Origin: Tenericutes bacterium ADurb.BinA155
GTDB taxonomy: Bacteria > Bacillota_I > Bacilli_A > RFN20 > CAG-826
Direction: 5' to 3'
Assembly (NCBI GenBank): GCA_002068375.1
Contig: MVZL01000057.1
Location: 1-7,487, forward strand
DNA: 7,487 nucleotides
Shown: one piece after another, positions 5,889 to 7,487 of the stretch
Layout: each line of letters begins with the position of its first letter
How positions within the stretch are numbered: the stretch's first letter is position 1
Notes under the pieces: model-generated
The model's database searches: none
What the model saw: the letters and a program-made list of their open reading frames with translations, nothing else
What the model was told of the DNA's origin: nothing
Position numbers and translations under genes: made by a program

Positions 5889-7487
5889 ATGTCGGATTCC
5901 TCTTTCCACTTCAAATCGTTATGGGGGCTCGTTCCCCTAGGCGGCGCGTTCACACTCGCCGCCTTTTACTCTTTTTATCCTTCCTTAGGGACCTTTGCGC
6001 CCTATGTTTGGACCGCTTTTGTCGTCTTCGCTTTAGCCTATTTGCTTCTGATCTACTTACCTCGTTTCGTGAAAAAGGCCTATCCCCCGAAGGCGTTTAA
6101 GAGCAAAAAACTGACCGCGCTTTATCTCTATTGGGCGATTCCGGAGAAGCGGGTACTGCTTTGGCGCCGCCTTCTCTATTTGCTCTTAGTTCTCGTCTTC
6201 TTCGCCCGCTTCTATTTCGATGGTCCTTTGGATAACGAAGGCGATGCCCTCATGGACATCTCCCGGCTCGGCTGCGCTTACATGAGTCCTTTCGAAGTCG
6301 CGATCTCCGCGATTTTTGGGGCTTTATGGATCGGAGCCGTCATCATGATCGGCGTTTGCGAGTTCCATCCGACCAAGATGCTGATCGATATCCGCAAATT
6401 CGTGGTGACGCCCGCCGTCCTTACGATGGCCACCTTCTTCCCCTATCTCGCGATGGGGGTGGTGGGGGATGTGGCGAACCTCGGCTTCCAATATCGCGCC
6501 CTCCTCATGGGGGTCGAAATCGGATTGATGCTTGCCTATTGCCTTGACGATTGGCGGCTTAACCATAGTTTCAAAACGAACCCGGAAGAACGTTACGCGA
6601 TCTACGTTGGCCTCTTCCTCTTCATCATTTGCGATCTTCAAGCCTATACGATTCAAAATCTCTTTGGGGCTAGCACCAAATATCTTCCGCTTGCCCTCGA
6701 TTTCAATGTCACCCATCGCATCTTTCTCTATATTTGCTTTGCTCTCCCCGTTATCTATTTCATCCTGCTTCATCGCTTCGATAAAGAACATCGCCGGGCT
6801 TTATTGACCTTTATTTCCTATGGGGCGATGTTTGGGTATATCTCAATCGAACGTTATGGGATTTGGACTTCGATCACCGGCTGGCCCTTCCATATTTGCA
6901 ACACCGCGATGTACACGATGCCATTGACTCTGGTCTTCCAATCTTATGGCCTGTTTTATTTCACGATGTTCATCAACGTGATTGGGGCTTTGCTCGCTTT
7001 GTTGATGCCAAACTATAGCGCCTCTCAATTCTGCTTTGATCCGAGCGTCGTTCACTTCTATATCAACCACTATTACGCCTTCTTTTTCCCGGTTCTCGTT
7101 ATTTGCTTAGGGATTTATGAACGGCCGAAGATGAAGTATTTCGCCTATTCCATGATCGGCTTCGCTCTTTATTTCATCCTGGTCGCGTCTATCGATACTT
7201 ATTTCACCCCGCACCTTCCGAAAGGCAAGACCATCGACTTCTTCTTCATCAACTCCACCTTCATTGCCGATAAGCTCGGGCAATGGGCCAAGAACCTCTT
7301 CAATACGACGACCGTCATCACTAAGGATGGTTACACGTATACAATCCACTGGCTCTATTTGTTACTTTATTATTTGACATACTGCGGTCTCTCCTTTGCG
7401 ATGTGGTTCGTCTATGAGCTCCTTTTCAAAGGCGTCGACGACTTGTCCGCTTTGCTCACGGCGGGCTATGCTCGAAATGCGAAGATG
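5889..7487 (+). CDS. Polytopic membrane protein with YwaF/TMEM164-like C-terminal half (3' end outside window)
   Basis: The frame is open from ATG 5889 to the right edge, 533 codons. The protein is strongly hydrophobic, with around a dozen membrane segments visible by eye (for example near 35-57, 93-110, 135-157, 173-193, 237-250, 279-294, 305-320, 338-372, 395-410, 418-435 and 487-512) and few charged loops. Residues about 274-410 resemble the YwaF/TMEM164 family: THRIFLYICFALPVIYFIL, then GWPFHICNTAMY, then GALLALLMP, then HFYINHYYAFFFPVL. His335, Cys337, Asn338 and His394 are the candidate conserved residues. Animal TMEM164 is reported as a Cys-dependent acyltransferase, but the bacterial function is unsettled. 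The roughly 270-residue N-terminal half is extra compared with short YwaF proteins and is not recognised. The start lies 7 bp after the lipoprotein stop with no Shine-Dalgarno, suggesting coupled translation. The family call is by motif memory only. Confidence 0.82.
   Translation, partial: MSDSSFHFKSLWGLVPLGGAFTLAAFYSFYPSLGTFAPYVWTAFVVFALAYLLLIYLPRFVKKAYPPKAFKSKKLTALYLYWAIPEKRVLLWRRLLYLLLVLVFFARFYFDGPLDNEGDALMDISRLGCAYMSPFEVAISAIFGALWIGAVIMIGVCEFHPTKMLIDIRKFVVTPAVLTMATFFPYLAMGVVGDVANLGFQYRALLMGVEIGLMLAYCLDDWRLNHSFKTNPEERYAIYVGLFLFIICDLQAYTIQNLFGASTKYLPLALDFNVTHRIFLYICFALPVIYFILLHRFDKEHRRALLTFISYGAMFGYISIERYGIWTSITGWPFHICNTAMYTMPLTLVFQSYGLFYFTMFINVIGALLALLMPNYSASQFCFDPSVVHFYINHYYAFFFPVLVICLGIYERPKMKYFAYSMIGFALYFILVASIDTYFTPHLPKGKTIDFFFINSTFIADKLGQWAKNLFNTTTVITKDGYTYTIHWLYLLLYYLTYCGLSFAMWFVYELLFKGVDDLSALLTAGYARNAKM

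Noticed and set aside
6324..6791. Minus-strand ORF of 155 codons inside the membrane protein gene
   Set aside because: It is the complement of hydrophobic codons, which yields an acidic, His/Glu-rich peptide typical of antisense shadows. The plus-strand frame is continuous and has family motifs.

Overview
The window looks like chromosomal DNA from a Firmicutes/Bacilli-type bacterium, possibly one of the uncultured gut lineages close to Mollicutes. The reasons are the form of the Feo operon (separate feoA and feoB, then a small FeoB-associated membrane protein), the short MntR/DtxR-type regulator, and a lipoprotein with a Gram-positive style lipobox and a Ser/Thr/Asn-rich tether. Base composition is roughly balanced by eye, with an AT-rich intergenic region. 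TGA reads as a stop (end of feoB) and tryptophan is TGG throughout, so the standard bacterial code fits. The taxonomic placement is inference only.

Left part (1-2490, minus strand): a ferrous-iron uptake operon in the order feoA, feoB, small membrane protein. feoA and feoB are separated by 2 nt. The feoB stop overlaps the start of the third gene as ATGA, and that third gene runs off the window edge after 26 codons. The feoA promoter region carries a direct and inverted repeat built on AAGTTAA, at the predicted transcription start, which is a good candidate metalloregulator operator.

Middle (2551-2947, plus strand): a divergently transcribed 120-residue DtxR/MntR-family regulator, most likely the iron or manganese sensor that controls the feo operon. 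Its promoter is placed so that the transcript should start at or next to the ATG, which suggests a leaderless mRNA. Its predicted metal site mixes an MntR-like Asp with a DtxR-like Cys.

2948-3427 is a gene-free 480-bp AT-rich stretch with several short hairpins, a TTGACA promoter with a palindrome directly upstream, and a probable 5' leader of about 140 nt that contains hairpins and an orphan Shine-Dalgarno sequence.

Right part (3428-7487, plus strand): an 817-residue surface lipoprotein with a predicted beta-rich N-terminal half and a likely parallel beta-helix section. Seven bases later comes a large polytopic membrane protein, open at the right edge, whose second half resembles the YwaF/TMEM164 family. 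The two are probably co-transcribed. Their function is unknown. A weak resemblance between the feoA operator and the palindrome upstream of the lipoprotein promoter raises the possibility of shared metal-dependent control, but this is speculative.
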